Assembly: GCA_002695025.1 (NCBI GenBank)
Contig: NZNV01000041.1
Coordinates: 89,835-153,834, forward strand
Length of the DNA stretch: 64,000 bases
From: Owenweeksia sp.
Lineage (GTDB): Bacteria; Bacteroidota; Bacteroidia; Flavobacteriales; Schleiferiaceae
Direction: 5' to 3'
Positions 1-6,546 of this stretch are shown in pieces; within the stretch, counting starts at the first letter, position 1; each line of letters starts with the position of its first letter. Below the pieces are notes generated by a model. It was given only the letters and a program-made list of their open reading frames with translations. It did not search any database and was not told the DNA's origin. A program made the position numbers and the translations under genes.

Positions 1-71
1 AACAGTACCACATCATTTTCATTTGGGAGGATGACAACGCTTACGAAGTTGAAATAACAGACTATCATTAA
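1..71 (+). CDS. higB: HigB/RelE-type toxin, C-terminal end only
   Basis: The 5' part lies outside the window. Reading from base 3, the visible 22 codons end in F-I-W-E-D-D-N-A-Y-E-V-E-I-T-D-Y-H and stop at 69-71. This matches the usual HigB ending (F-x-W-x-[DG]-x-A-x-x-V-x-I-x-D-Y-H). HigB toxins are ribosome-dependent mRNA endonucleases. The stop is followed after a single base by an ORF that is clearly HigA, which is the toxin-first order typical of higBA. The catalytic core cannot be inspected here, so activity is unknown. Confidence 0.75.
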   Translation, partial: QYHIIFIWEDDNAYEVEITDYH

Positions 72-72
72 A

Positions 73-372
73 ATGACAAGACTAAAGAACATACACCCCG
101 GGGAAGTTTTGAAGGAAGAGTTTCTGGACCCTATGGACATATCCGCTTACCGGCTTTCCAAGGAAACCTTTATTCCCCAGACCCGGATCAGCGAGATCAT
201 TAAGGGCAAGCGCAGGGTCACAGCTGACACCGCCTTGCGCTTTGCCAAATTCTTTGGAACCAGCCCCCGCTTCTGGCTGGGATTGCAGGATGATTACGAC
301 CTGGAAGAAGAAAGCCTTAAAAAGAGTGATGAACTGGATGAGATCCGGTCTCTGGATCATAATGCCGCTTAA
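73..372 (+). CDS. higA: HigA-family antitoxin (XRE-type HTH)
   Basis: A 99-residue protein. The N-terminal H-P-G-E-V-L-x-E-E-F-L (residues 8-18) is the signature of the HigA/VapI family. It is followed by a helix-turn-helix (about 20-52, with P-Q-T-R-I-S-E-I-I-K-G-K-R) and the family's F-G-T-S-P-x-F-W-L-x-L-Q-x-x-Y-D-L segment (about 61-77). HigA binds and neutralises HigB and represses the shared operon through operator DNA upstream of higB, which is outside the window. ATG 73 lies 1 base after the higB stop, so the two are translationally coupled. The acidic tail is within the usual length. Family assignment is firm; function of the pair is inferred. Confidence 0.92.
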   Translation: MTRLKNIHPGEVLKEEFLDPMDISAYRLSKETFIPQTRISEIIKGKRRVTADTALRFAKFFGTSPRFWLGLQDDYDLEEESLKKSDELDEIRSLDHNAA

Positions 373-398
373 TAAGCTCCCCGCTCAAGCCCTCCGCT

Positions 399-421
399 AG
401 CGCAAGCGTCACGCTTGTGCT
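399..421. other. Imperfect inverted repeat (hairpin) after higA
   Basis: AGCGCAAGCG (399-408) can pair with CGCTTGTGCT (412-421), giving a 10-bp stem with one G-T pair and a 3-base loop. No T-run follows on either strand, so it is not a canonical intrinsic terminator. It may help end higBA transcription or be a small dispersed palindrome. The rest of 373-565 includes a degenerate piece (about 440-510) resembling the intergenic repeat at 1172-1288. Confidence 0.5.
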
Positions 422-565
422 AAATAATACCCCTACTTACATGCGATTTTATCGCGGGTAAAGACTGAATATAGCTTTTGCTACTTACCACCCTTCAACT
501 CTGCGTCAAACATCCTTGTTATAAAAACTTTAATTTGCACTACCCGGCTAGAATACTTTTCGAAA

Positions 566-877
566 ATGGAAAACGACTGGAAACTTAACCTCAAATATGG
601 GAGGATTAAAACCCCATACCAGCATTATACTGTTCTGGCTGATGGTGTTGTTGGAAAACTCAAGGATGGCTTTGAATACCCTTCAGGCAAAGCATGGATG
701 GGAATGAAAACTTGGTCTAGCTCCATGGAAGAATCCGCTGAAATGATTAAGGTAATCGGTGAGCAAATCGGATTTCAGGTAACCGGGAAGATTGAAGTCT
801 ATGAAAGCGACCCCTCTCTACCACCTCAGGAAAATCCTCATGCATATGACATTAATTTCACCCCCTACAAAACTTAA
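566..877 (+). CDS. Conserved-looking 103-residue cytoplasmic protein of unknown function
   Basis: ATG 566 opens a 103-residue protein with no signal peptide, membrane segment or recognised catalytic motif. It is rich in aromatic and Gly residues (M-E-N-D-W-K-L-N-L-K-Y-G at the start; T-P-Y-Q-H-Y-T-V near 17-24). It ends in a Pro-rich stretch (P-S-L-P-P-Q-E-N-P-H) and Y-D-I-N-F-T-P-Y. I have an impression of similar small proteins in other Flavobacteriales but cannot name a family. It stands alone, with repeat-bearing DNA on both sides, so context gives no function. Codon use looks like its neighbours. Confidence 0.7.
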   Translation: MENDWKLNLKYGRIKTPYQHYTVLADGVVGKLKDGFEYPSGKAWMGMKTWSSSMEESAEMIKVIGEQIGFQVTGKIEVYESDPSLPPQENPHAYDINFTPYKT

Positions 878-1063
878 CACCCGATTTCATTGCGAATAGA
901 ACGACAAGCTAAACTTTTATCACACCATCCTTCTACCCGCTCAAAATGACCATTTAATTTTCCCTGACAGAGAAAAAGGGCCTTTCGGAGGTGAGCATCG
1001 AAATCAAGCTCAGGAGTTTCGATAGCATGAGAAATCCCGAAGTTGAGCGCAGGGAACGGCTTG

Positions 1064-1119
1064 GATTTCGGGAGAAAGTCCTGAGCGTAGCATTTCAGCG
1101 AACCTCCGGGAAGCCTTGA
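1064..1119. repeat. Dispersed repeat module A, copy 1
   Basis: A 56-bp segment beginning GATTTCGGGAGAAAG. It matches 5444-5499 with three substitutions by eye. It is followed by an inverted repeat in both places. Confidence 0.85.
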
Positions 1120-1127
1120 GCTTTTTG

Positions 1128-1155
1128 ATTCTTTTTGTGTCAAGACAAAAAGAAT
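1128..1155. repeat. Hairpin attached to repeat module A, copy 1
   Basis: ATTCTTTTTGT (1128-1138) and ACAAAAAGAAT (1145-1155) form an 11-bp perfect inverted repeat around GTCAAG. The related hairpin at 5562-5593 keeps a similar TTCAAG-ACA centre but has a different stem, so both structure and arm composition are conserved while the bases have changed. Confidence 0.75.
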
Positions 1156-1217
1156 GATGAAGCCATCCCGCTCGATTTCATCGCGGGTAACAACTAAAAT
1201 CCAAGTTTTTACCCTGA

Positions 1218-1288
1218 CCATCCTTCGACTCCGCTCAGGATGACAACCTGATTGAATTTTGACCTCAAAAGAAATGTCATGCTGAGTG
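1218..1288. repeat. Dispersed repeat module B, copy 1
   Basis: A 71-bp segment starting CCATCCTTCGACTCCGCTC. It matches 5735-5805 with one substitution. The opening motif is the widely seen Bacteroidota intergenic sequence that yields H-P-E-R-S-R-R when translated in reverse. It is preceded in both copies by a diverged GCGATT-N-ATC-N-CGGGTAA segment. Confidence 0.88.
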
Positions 1289-1337
1289 CCATGCACAGCG
1301 TGGTGTATCGAAGCATACATTTCCAGCAACCAGCCAC

Positions 1338-1372
1338 AAAAAAAAAGCCGACCGGATTTATTCCCGGTCGGC
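1338..1372 (-). terminator. Intrinsic terminator of the 1401-2093 gene
   Basis: GCCGACCGG (1347-1355) pairs perfectly with CCGGTCGGC (1364-1372) around an 8-base loop. On the minus strand it is followed by a run of nine T (complement of 1338-1346). It lies 29 bp beyond the stop of the minus-strand gene ending at 1401. Confidence 0.92.
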
Positions 1373-1400
1373 TCTTACAAGCTTAGTAACCTAATTCCGC

Positions 1401-2093
1401 CTACCTAGGCACGGTAAAAGTATAACCGGCCACGGGGCGTACCGTAGAGTACAAGTTGGTGGTAACGTTATAGGTTTTTCCACGTTGCAGAGGTACTGCA
1501 ATGGAAGTTACACATACACCTTCGGCAGGGCCAAACCTATCCAGTGAACTGATGCCCACCTGGGCTCCTTCACCCATAACACCTCCTTCACGCACCAGGA
1601 TCCAGGCGTTGTAATAGCCAAAGCCCAGCGGGTTTGAATCATAGGTGTAGTAGGAGGTAACAGAGTTGGTTTCCTGGGAAATCCCTGCACAGGCCGACAA
1701 TTTGAGATTGAAGGGGCGCCCGAACATAATCTGTACGGATGTAACCACCATACGGATGTTGTCGGAATAATGGGGCGCATAGCAAAGTACATAATTGTGC
1801 TTGGTAAAGTCTACCTCGTCACTTCCGATTTCCGCAGAAAAATCGCCCTTGCCAGAGTAAAACTGACGGATCACGGGCGTACCCGAAACGCTGATCTCGT
1901 CCTTATACAGCATCAGGTACCCCCCGGTGGACGAACCTGAGTCAGGGCGTTGTACATTGCACTTAAGGCTACCCCTTCCGGTTAGCTGAACGTCCGTAAT
2001 AGATGTTCTCCAGGTTTGATCCGATGCAATCAGTTCCGGTGCACGCAACACCACGTTCTCAATTTGCAGGTCATTTGCTACTTCTGGTTTCAT
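1401..2093 (-). CDS. Orphan 230-residue beta-rich protein of unknown function
   Basis: The start is ATG at 2093. The protein has no signal peptide or membrane segment and I do not recognise a family. It is rich in Ser, Thr, Val, Gly and Tyr with alternating hydrophobic residues, suggesting an all-beta fold. Segments include G-G-Y-L-M-L-Y-K-D-E-I-S-V-S-G and the C-terminal K-T-Y-N-V-T-T-N-L-Y-S-T-V-R-P-V-A-G-Y-T-F-T-V-P-R. Three of its few cysteines are scattered, with no obvious metal motif. It is a single-gene unit: a strong terminator follows it and a palindrome-rich region lies upstream. Whether it is exported by a non-classical route or is a cytoplasmic effector cannot be told. Confidence 0.8.
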   Translation of the reverse strand: MKPEVANDLQIENVVLRAPELIASDQTWRTSITDVQLTGRGSLKCNVQRPDSGSSTGGYLMLYKDEISVSGTPVIRQFYSGKGDFSAEIGSDEVDFTKHNYVLCYAPHYSDNIRMVVTSVQIMFGRPFNLKLSACAGISQETNSVTSYYTYDSNPLGFGYYNAWILVREGGVMGEGAQVGISSLDRFGPAEGVCVTSIAVPLQRGKTYNVTTNLYSTVRPVAGYTFTVPR

Positions 2094-2114
2094 TTTGATT
2101 AATTTTAGCTGACC

Positions 2115-2131
2115 TATAACCTCTGGTTATA
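2115..2131. promoter_or_regulatory. 7-bp perfect palindrome upstream of the 1401-2093 gene
   Basis: TATAACC (2115-2121) and GGTTATA (2125-2131) are inverted around TCT. The element begins 21 bp upstream of the ATG at 2093, a position where a dimeric repressor or activator could act. Operator function is inference only. Confidence 0.45.
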
Positions 2132-2177
2132 AGTAATTGGTTCCTACTCTTTGATAAAGGCTTTTCGGATTCCGCCC

Positions 2178-2253
2178 GTGTCAGTTATGGCCTGACACTG
2201 ATCCCGTTTTTCGGGTGGGTTCTGCTCCACCGTCAGCGCGCTTTTGACAGAAC
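2178..2253. other. Cluster of nested inverted repeats (possible structured RNA)
   Basis: In 76 bp I see GTGTCAG/CTGACAC (2178-2184 and 2192-2198), CCCG/CGGG around five T (2203-2215), GGTGG/CCACC (2214-2218 and 2227-2231), GTTCTG/CAGAAC (2219-2224 and 2248-2253), and GTCA/TGAC (2232-2235 and 2245-2248). Some of these are mutually exclusive, as in a switch. No known RNA family is recognised. Confidence 0.45.
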
Positions 2254-2401
2254 CAAAATTGAGTAGAACACCAGGGCTGTACCAGATCATATCAATCCGA
2301 TTTCACAAACAGGACAATGTACCCGTACAGTACTATCTATCCGGACAGATGAAACTGTTTTAACCGTAAATTCATGGCTAGTTGTGAAAGGACAAAAGCC
2401 A

Positions 2402-2420
2402 TATCACTAATCTTGTGATA
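2402..2420. promoter_or_regulatory. 6-bp inverted repeat before the signalling module
   Basis: TATCAC (2402-2407) and GTGATA (2415-2420) flank a 7-base centre, 24 bp upstream of ATG 2445. The layout fits an operator or a leader hairpin for the four-gene module. The function is inferred from position only. Confidence 0.4.
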
Positions 2421-2444
2421 ACTATCAACCAAACTCTGCATATC

Positions 2445-3314
2445 ATGAAAAATCATCTATCACTTTGGACCCTTGGTCTTATACTGTTGGCCTATGTTAT
2501 GAGCAGCTGTCAGCAGGAACCCTCCATCCCGGCTCAATTGACCGAACGTATAGAACAGGAAATAGCGCAGTCCGGGATATGGCAAAAACTAGAGAATTCA
2601 GATGAATGGATGGCGTTGAGCCCAAGCGAAAAACAACAAAGGATATCCGAAGCCTTTCGTGACAAAAAACTGGAATACCTGGTAAGCCTGGCCGGCTGGC
2701 AGGCCTATTACGATCTTGTGGGTGACCCCATCCATAAAGATTGCCTGGTCCAATGTTCCACACTGGTGGACCACATAAAGACCAAAAATAACCGCATACC
2801 CCTTGAGAAAGCCCGCCTCTCGGTACGTCTGTTCGGGAGGTTCCAAAAAACCATGGATGAGGTTTTTGAGGAAGATGATAATTCGTTCTATGACATTTTC
2901 CTGGACAAAATGCCGCACGCCTTTTTTATACCGAAAGAAAATATTGATGCCATTGCACGAGGAGCCTGTGTGAACGGAAGGACTTCTGAACTCATAGGAG
3001 CAAGGGTATATCTAGGCACGGTTCCCGAAGCCGTACACCTGTATATGGTTCCGGTAGATAAGGATAGCAATGACGTGATGTGCTCGGATTCACTGGGCCA
3101 GTACGCCTACAACTTTATTACGCCCTGCCCTAAAGTTTGTGATGCTTCCGAATCTCCCGAATCCCTTAACGCGGCTTTTAAATGCGGTTATTCAGAGAGC
3201 GCATGGAGTATGGAATCCCTAATTGAGAACCCCTGCATACCCTGCTTCAACGCCCCTTCCTGCCTTACAGAAACCTTTTCTTCCCTGTCCTTCAAAAACC
3301 ATGAGTACCACTGA
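2445..3314 (+). CDS. Cys-rich lipoprotein, first gene of a signalling module
   Basis: ATG 2445 is chosen over an upstream in-frame start (2415) because it gives a clean lipoprotein leader, M-K-N-H-L-S-L-W-T-L-G-L-I-L-L-A-Y-V-M-S-S-C, with the lipidated Cys at residue 22. The mature part (about 268 residues) is helical at first and then Cys-rich, with paired cysteines in K-D-C-L-V-Q-C, T-P-C-P-K-V-C and N-P-C-I-P-C-F-N-A-P-S-C. These could form disulfides or bind metal in the envelope. No family is recognised. Its end overlaps the start of the next gene (ATG 3301), so it is coupled to a membrane protein, histidine kinase and response regulator. A sensory or accessory role is inferred from this context. 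Confidence 0.75.
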   Translation: MKNHLSLWTLGLILLAYVMSSCQQEPSIPAQLTERIEQEIAQSGIWQKLENSDEWMALSPSEKQQRISEAFRDKKLEYLVSLAGWQAYYDLVGDPIHKDCLVQCSTLVDHIKTKNNRIPLEKARLSVRLFGRFQKTMDEVFEEDDNSFYDIFLDKMPHAFFIPKENIDAIARGACVNGRTSELIGARVYLGTVPEAVHLYMVPVDKDSNDVMCSDSLGQYAYNFITPCPKVCDASESPESLNAAFKCGYSESAWSMESLIENPCIPCFNAPSCLTETFSSLSFKNHEYH

Positions 3315-3972
3315 AGTTATCATTCACCTGCCCTTTATTCCCTTGCTCCTTACCACAGCTTACGTCTTTTTACAATGGCGTAAGCTGGATAAGGCCCTGA
3401 ATGTTTTAAGGTGGTTTGCGGTATTTGAATTTCTGATGCAGACCACGGCTACCGTACTGGCTTTTTACAACATTCTGAATACACCCCTGCTTTACCTGTA
3501 TGTGCCCGTTGATTTTTTACTCAAGTCATTTTTTTACGCCCGGCTGCTCAGCAACTCCATAAATACGCGTATTATTTACTTGTTTATGGTCGGCTTTATA
3601 CTGTACTGTTTAACAGATGTTCTCTTTATAAGTGACTTGCACGTCTTCAACTCCGTGGCCCTGTCCATTCAATCCATATTAATGGTTATTCTCACCTTGT
3701 CCACCTTCTTCATCATGGTTGAAAGTGAGTTCATGGAAAACAACCCAAAACTGGCCAATGCCGTAATCTGGATCAATTCCGGTTTTTTCCTCTACCATAC
3801 AGGCAACATACTATTCTTTTACTTCGGTGATATTTTAATGGACACTACCTTTCCAGACCATGAGGCACTCATCACCACGGTAAGTCATTCATTCCTGTAT
3901 TTAGTGATGTACTTTTGTTTATTAATTGGCCTATGGAAGAGCCCGAAGCACACCAATTTTTTATCAACCTGA
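3301..3972 (+). CDS. Polytopic membrane protein preceding a histidine kinase
   Basis: The start ATG 3301 overlaps the upstream lipoprotein gene by 14 bp. The longer frame from 3223 would run through coding sequence of that gene. The 223-residue product has about seven hydrophobic segments (for example F-I-P-L-L-L-T-T-A-Y-V-F-L, L-Y-L-F-M-V-G-F-I-L-Y-C-L and F-L-Y-L-V-M-Y-F-C-L-L-I-G-L). It has no catalytic motif I recognise. The architecture and position suggest a separate membrane sensor or partner for the short kinase encoded next, whose frame overlaps by 40 bp. The assignment as partner is inference. Confidence 0.75.
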   Translation: MSTTEVIIHLPFIPLLLTTAYVFLQWRKLDKALNVLRWFAVFEFLMQTTATVLAFYNILNTPLLYLYVPVDFLLKSFFYARLLSNSINTRIIYLFMVGFILYCLTDVLFISDLHVFNSVALSIQSILMVILTLSTFFIMVESEFMENNPKLANAVIWINSGFFLYHTGNILFFYFGDILMDTTFPDHEALITTVSHSFLYLVMYFCLLIGLWKSPKHTNFLST

Positions 3973-4721
3973 TACCCTTCTGGATCATTATCCTGGTGAT
4001 CAGTGCCGGGGTGATCCTGCTTACCCGCAAGTTCCGGCAAGGGCTGAGTAAACAGCGTTTGGAAAAGGAAGTGCTGAAAAATCGGTACCAGCAGGAGCTT
4101 CTGCGCACCTCCATTGACATACAGGAGAAGGAACGCAAACGCATTGCTCATGACCTGCATGACGAACTCGGGGCCCGGCTGTCTATGGCCCTGATGAGAT
4201 TGAAACAACATCCCGATCCCACCCCCATTACCCCTGAGCAAACAGCCGAAATACTGGAGCAATTGGAAGATCAGTTGGAACTGGCCTTACAGGCCACTAA
4301 ACGCATCAGTTACGAGCTGATGCCCCCGCAACTGGTAAACCTGGGACTGTACCAGGCCTTGAAAGTACGGACCGAAGATGCCCGGAAAGCGGGCAACCTT
4401 ATGGTGAACATGAAGAAGACGGGAGATCCCGACACCATGCCCTGGCCCATGCAACTGGCCATGTACCGTATACTTTCAGAACTGCTTAACAACACCCTGA
4501 AACATGCGGAAGCTACTGAAGTATCCATTGAACTGGTTGTAGATAAGGGTCACCTGTTATGTCTTTACTGTGACAACGGAAAGGGTATGTCTGATGAAAT
4601 CAAAGGGGCCGGATTAGGGCTGCAAAGTCTGGAAGGACGGGCCAGCGCACTTAACGGAACCCTGGAATACGGGAATGTCCATGACGGTGGCTTTTGGGCT
4701 GAAATTTCCCTGCCTACCTGA
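3933..4721 (+). CDS. Membrane-anchored sensor histidine kinase (HisKA_3 type)
   Basis: ATG 3933 gives 262 residues; a TTG at 3915 is also possible. A single membrane segment (about 12-30) is followed by a short linker and a HisKA_3 dimerisation domain with the phospho-acceptor in R-I-A-H-D-L-H-D-E-L-G (H73). The HATPase_c domain has an N box (E-L-L-N-N-T-L-K-H, about 183-191), D-N-G-K-G-M (about 214-219) and G-A-G-L-G-L (about 225-230). There is almost no extracytoplasmic part, so sensing probably depends on the two upstream proteins. The NarL/LuxR-type regulator at 4769 is the expected cognate partner. Confidence 0.93.
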   Translation: MEEPEAHQFFINLIPFWIIILVISAGVILLTRKFRQGLSKQRLEKEVLKNRYQQELLRTSIDIQEKERKRIAHDLHDELGARLSMALMRLKQHPDPTPITPEQTAEILEQLEDQLELALQATKRISYELMPPQLVNLGLYQALKVRTEDARKAGNLMVNMKKTGDPDTMPWPMQLAMYRILSELLNNTLKHAEATEVSIELVVDKGHLLCLYCDNGKGMSDEIKGAGLGLQSLEGRASALNGTLEYGNVHDGGFWAEISLPT

Positions 4722-4768
4722 ACCGTATCACTTGATTTAAACAACCAATCCTTTAAAAACTCAACCCC

Positions 4769-5443
4769 ATGCAAACCAATATTAAGATCGGACTGGTAGA
4801 AGACCAGGACCTGGTGCGCCAGGGTTTCAAATCCCTCATCCTGGGATGGAAGGATATGAACGTCATCTTCGAATCGGAAGACGGGCATTCCGTACCCAGG
4901 AAACTTACCGGTTTGAAAGAACTACCCAACATCCTCCTGGTTGACCTGCAGCTTCCTAATAAAGGTGACCTGATCTATTCAGGAGCACACCTCACCATGC
5001 AACTGCAGCAGGAGTTCCCTCAAATCAGGATCCTAATTCTTTCGGTACAGGACGACCCGGTGACCATGGCCAATCTCATTGAAAAAGGAGCACACGGTTT
5101 TTTATCCAAAAGCTGTTCGCCATCAGAGCTGGAGCATGCCATCCGTTCCATCCATGCCCACGGTTCATACATCAACGAGCAAACTTTGCGGGCCTTACAA
5201 GGCAGACTTAGCCATGGAAAAGCCACTCCCACACCCAAGGATGATGAACTGACCAGTCGTGAAATAGAGGTGCTCCGCCTTATCTGTCAGCAGTTGACAG
5301 CCGAGGAGATTGGTGAAAAGCTTTTTATAAGTGCCAAAACCGTAAACGGCCACCGCAATAATCTCTTACAAAAAACCGGGTCGCGCAACATTACCGGCCT
5401 GGTGATGTACGCGGTAAAAAAAAGCCTGGTAGAAGTAAATTAA
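4769..5443 (+). CDS. NarL/FixJ-type response regulator
   Basis: A 224-residue two-domain regulator. The receiver domain shows the acidic pocket E11/D12, the phospho-acceptor D59 in L-L-V-D-L-Q-L-P, S92 and the conserved K114 in F-L-S-K-S. The C-terminal LuxR HTH (about 158-222) has L-T-S-R-E-I-E-V-L-R-L-I and the recognition region A-E-E-I-G-E-K-L-F-I-S-A-K-T-V-N-G-H-R. It lies 47 bp after the kinase gene, so the pair forms a two-component system. Targets are unknown. Repeat module A begins right after its stop. Confidence 0.94.
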   Translation: MQTNIKIGLVEDQDLVRQGFKSLILGWKDMNVIFESEDGHSVPRKLTGLKELPNILLVDLQLPNKGDLIYSGAHLTMQLQQEFPQIRILILSVQDDPVTMANLIEKGAHGFLSKSCSPSELEHAIRSIHAHGSYINEQTLRALQGRLSHGKATPTPKDDELTSREIEVLRLICQQLTAEEIGEKLFISAKTVNGHRNNLLQKTGSRNITGLVMYAVKKSLVEVN

Positions 5444-5499
5444 GATTTCGGGAGAAAGGCCTGAGCGCAGCATTTCAGCGAACCTCCCGGAAGCCTTGA
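5444..5499. repeat. Dispersed repeat module A, copy 2
   Basis: This is a 56-bp match to 1064-1119 with three differences. It starts directly at the stop codon of the response regulator. Confidence 0.85.
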
Positions 5500-5561
5500 A
5501 TTTTATACACTTCACTATCTATTTAAAAGGTGTGCATGAGCTCATTTCACCCGGTTCTTTG

Positions 5562-5593
5562 GTTCTTCTTTGGTTTCAAGACAAAAGAAGAAC
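5562..5593. repeat. Hairpin attached to repeat module A, copy 2
   Basis: GTTCTTCTTT (5562-5571) and AAAGAAGAAC (5584-5593) form a 10-bp perfect stem. It corresponds to the hairpin at 1128-1155 but has a changed stem sequence. Confidence 0.75.
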
Positions 5594-5734
5594 ACACCAG
5601 GCTAGTGTGGGCATTCGCCTCCAGTCTGGCTAACCAGGTGTCCCGCTTCGTCCTATTAACACAAAAGCCTTTACTACCCTGCTCACGTGCGATTGTATCA
5701 CGGGTAAAAACAACAAGTTAAACTTTTATCATAC

Positions 5735-5805
5735 CCATCCTTCGACTCCGCTCAGGATGACAACCTGATTGAATTTTGACCTCAAAAGAAATGTCAAGCT
5801 GAGTG
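5735..5805. repeat. Dispersed repeat module B, copy 2
   Basis: This is a 71-bp match to 1218-1288 with a single difference (GTCAAGC here, GTCATGC there). Confidence 0.88.
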
Positions 5806-5948
5806 ATCCCGCCCAGCGGAATGGTATCGACACCAGTCTCCGCAACCCTCCTGAAACCGGTGTCGCAGGCCATCATCCAATTTGTCGCATTCACACCAGC
5901 CAGGCCATCTGCGGGTTAACGAAATTTGTGGAATAACACCGGATTCGT

Positions 5949-6512
5949 ATGCGTAAAATAATTGCAGCTATCAATATGACCCTGGACGGGTTTTGTGACC
6001 ACACGGGAATGGTAGCGGATGATGAACTACACCAGCACTACCAGGAACTACTGAGCCATGCAGGCGTCATCTTATATGGCAGGGTTACTTATGAATTGAT
6101 GGAATTCTGGCGAACAGTAATTGAAAAACCTACCGGCAACAAAGCCACGGATGAATTTGCCCTGGCTATGGATAAAGTTCCCAAAATTGTTTTTTCACGT
6201 ACCTTAAAAACCCTGGAATGGCACAGCGCAAAACTGGCCACCAAAAGCCTGAAAGAGGAAGTTGAGGATTTGCGGCAATCACGCATTGAAGAGGCCCGTA
6301 ACATTTATGTAGGTAGCCCCGGTCTGATTGCCACGCTTACCCAGCTTGGGTTAATTGATGAATACCAGCTTTGCATTCATCCGGTGATACTCGGTAAAGG
6401 ATTACCCTTATTTAAAAATCTCCAAGAGCGCATAAATCTCCGGCTCCAGGGCACCAAAACCTTTAGCTCCGGCTCCATGCTATTGTATTACGCACGGCAA
6501 AAAGACACGTAG
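5949..6512 (+). CDS. Dihydrofolate reductase family protein (RibD C-terminal domain)
   Basis: A 187-residue single-domain protein. M-R-K-I-I-A-A-I-N-M-T-L-D-G-F at the start, G-V-I-L-Y-G-R-V-T-Y-E-L-M-E-F-W near 38-53, K-I-V-F-S-R-T-L near 78-85, and I-H-P-V-I-L-G-K-G-L-P-L-F near 147-159 are hallmarks of the stand-alone RibD_C/DHFR-like reductases (YyaP type). These bind NADPH and reduce an unknown, possibly pterin-like or resistance-related, substrate. It is monocistronic. The true RibD riboflavin role is unlikely because the deaminase domain is absent. Confidence 0.88.
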   Translation: MRKIIAAINMTLDGFCDHTGMVADDELHQHYQELLSHAGVILYGRVTYELMEFWRTVIEKPTGNKATDEFALAMDKVPKIVFSRTLKTLEWHSAKLATKSLKEEVEDLRQSRIEEARNIYVGSPGLIATLTQLGLIDEYQLCIHPVILGKGLPLFKNLQERINLRLQGTKTFSSGSMLLYYARQKDT

Positions 6513-6546
6513 CAGGCGGCATACTCGCCTCAGAACTCCGGAACAT

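Larger units (their letters stand above)
878..1337. other. Gene-free stretch carrying dispersed repeat modules
   Basis: No convincing gene is visible here. The stretch contains the first copies of two repeat modules (1064-1119 and 1218-1288) with a strong hairpin between them (1128-1155), plus a degenerate fragment near 915-945. The same modules recur in the same order at 5444-5805. An apparent reverse-strand ORF across it (874-1329) reads H-P-E-R-S-R-R-M, a well-known artefact of translating Bacteroidota intergenic repeats. Confidence 0.75.
2094..2444. other. Palindrome-rich divergent intergenic region
   Basis: This 351-bp gap separates two divergent genes. No ORF stands out and no exact TAnnTTTG box was found for either direction. 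It holds several inverted repeats: 2115-2131, the cluster 2178-2253 and 2402-2420, listed separately. The rest shows nothing I can name. Confidence 0.6.
5444..5948. other. Gene-free stretch carrying the second set of repeat modules
   Basis: It holds module A (5444-5499), a hairpin (5562-5593) and module B (5735-5805), in the same order as at 1064-1288. About 140 bp of unmatched sequence follow before the next start. A 63-codon frame at 5530-5721 runs through the repeat and has no protein-like features. No exact promoter box was seen for the gene at 5949. Confidence 0.7.

Noticed and set aside
874..1329. Long reverse-strand ORF with H-P-E-R-S-R-R-M
   Set aside because: It lies across dispersed repeats; this peptide is a well-known false translation of the CCTTCGACTCCGCTCAGGAT repeat.
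4565..4888. Reverse ORF bridging kinase and regulator genes
   Set aside because: It runs opposite two well-supported genes and has no recognisable features.
5530..5721. 63-codon forward ORF
   Set aside because: It overlaps the second repeat set and its hairpin, and its product has no protein-like pattern.
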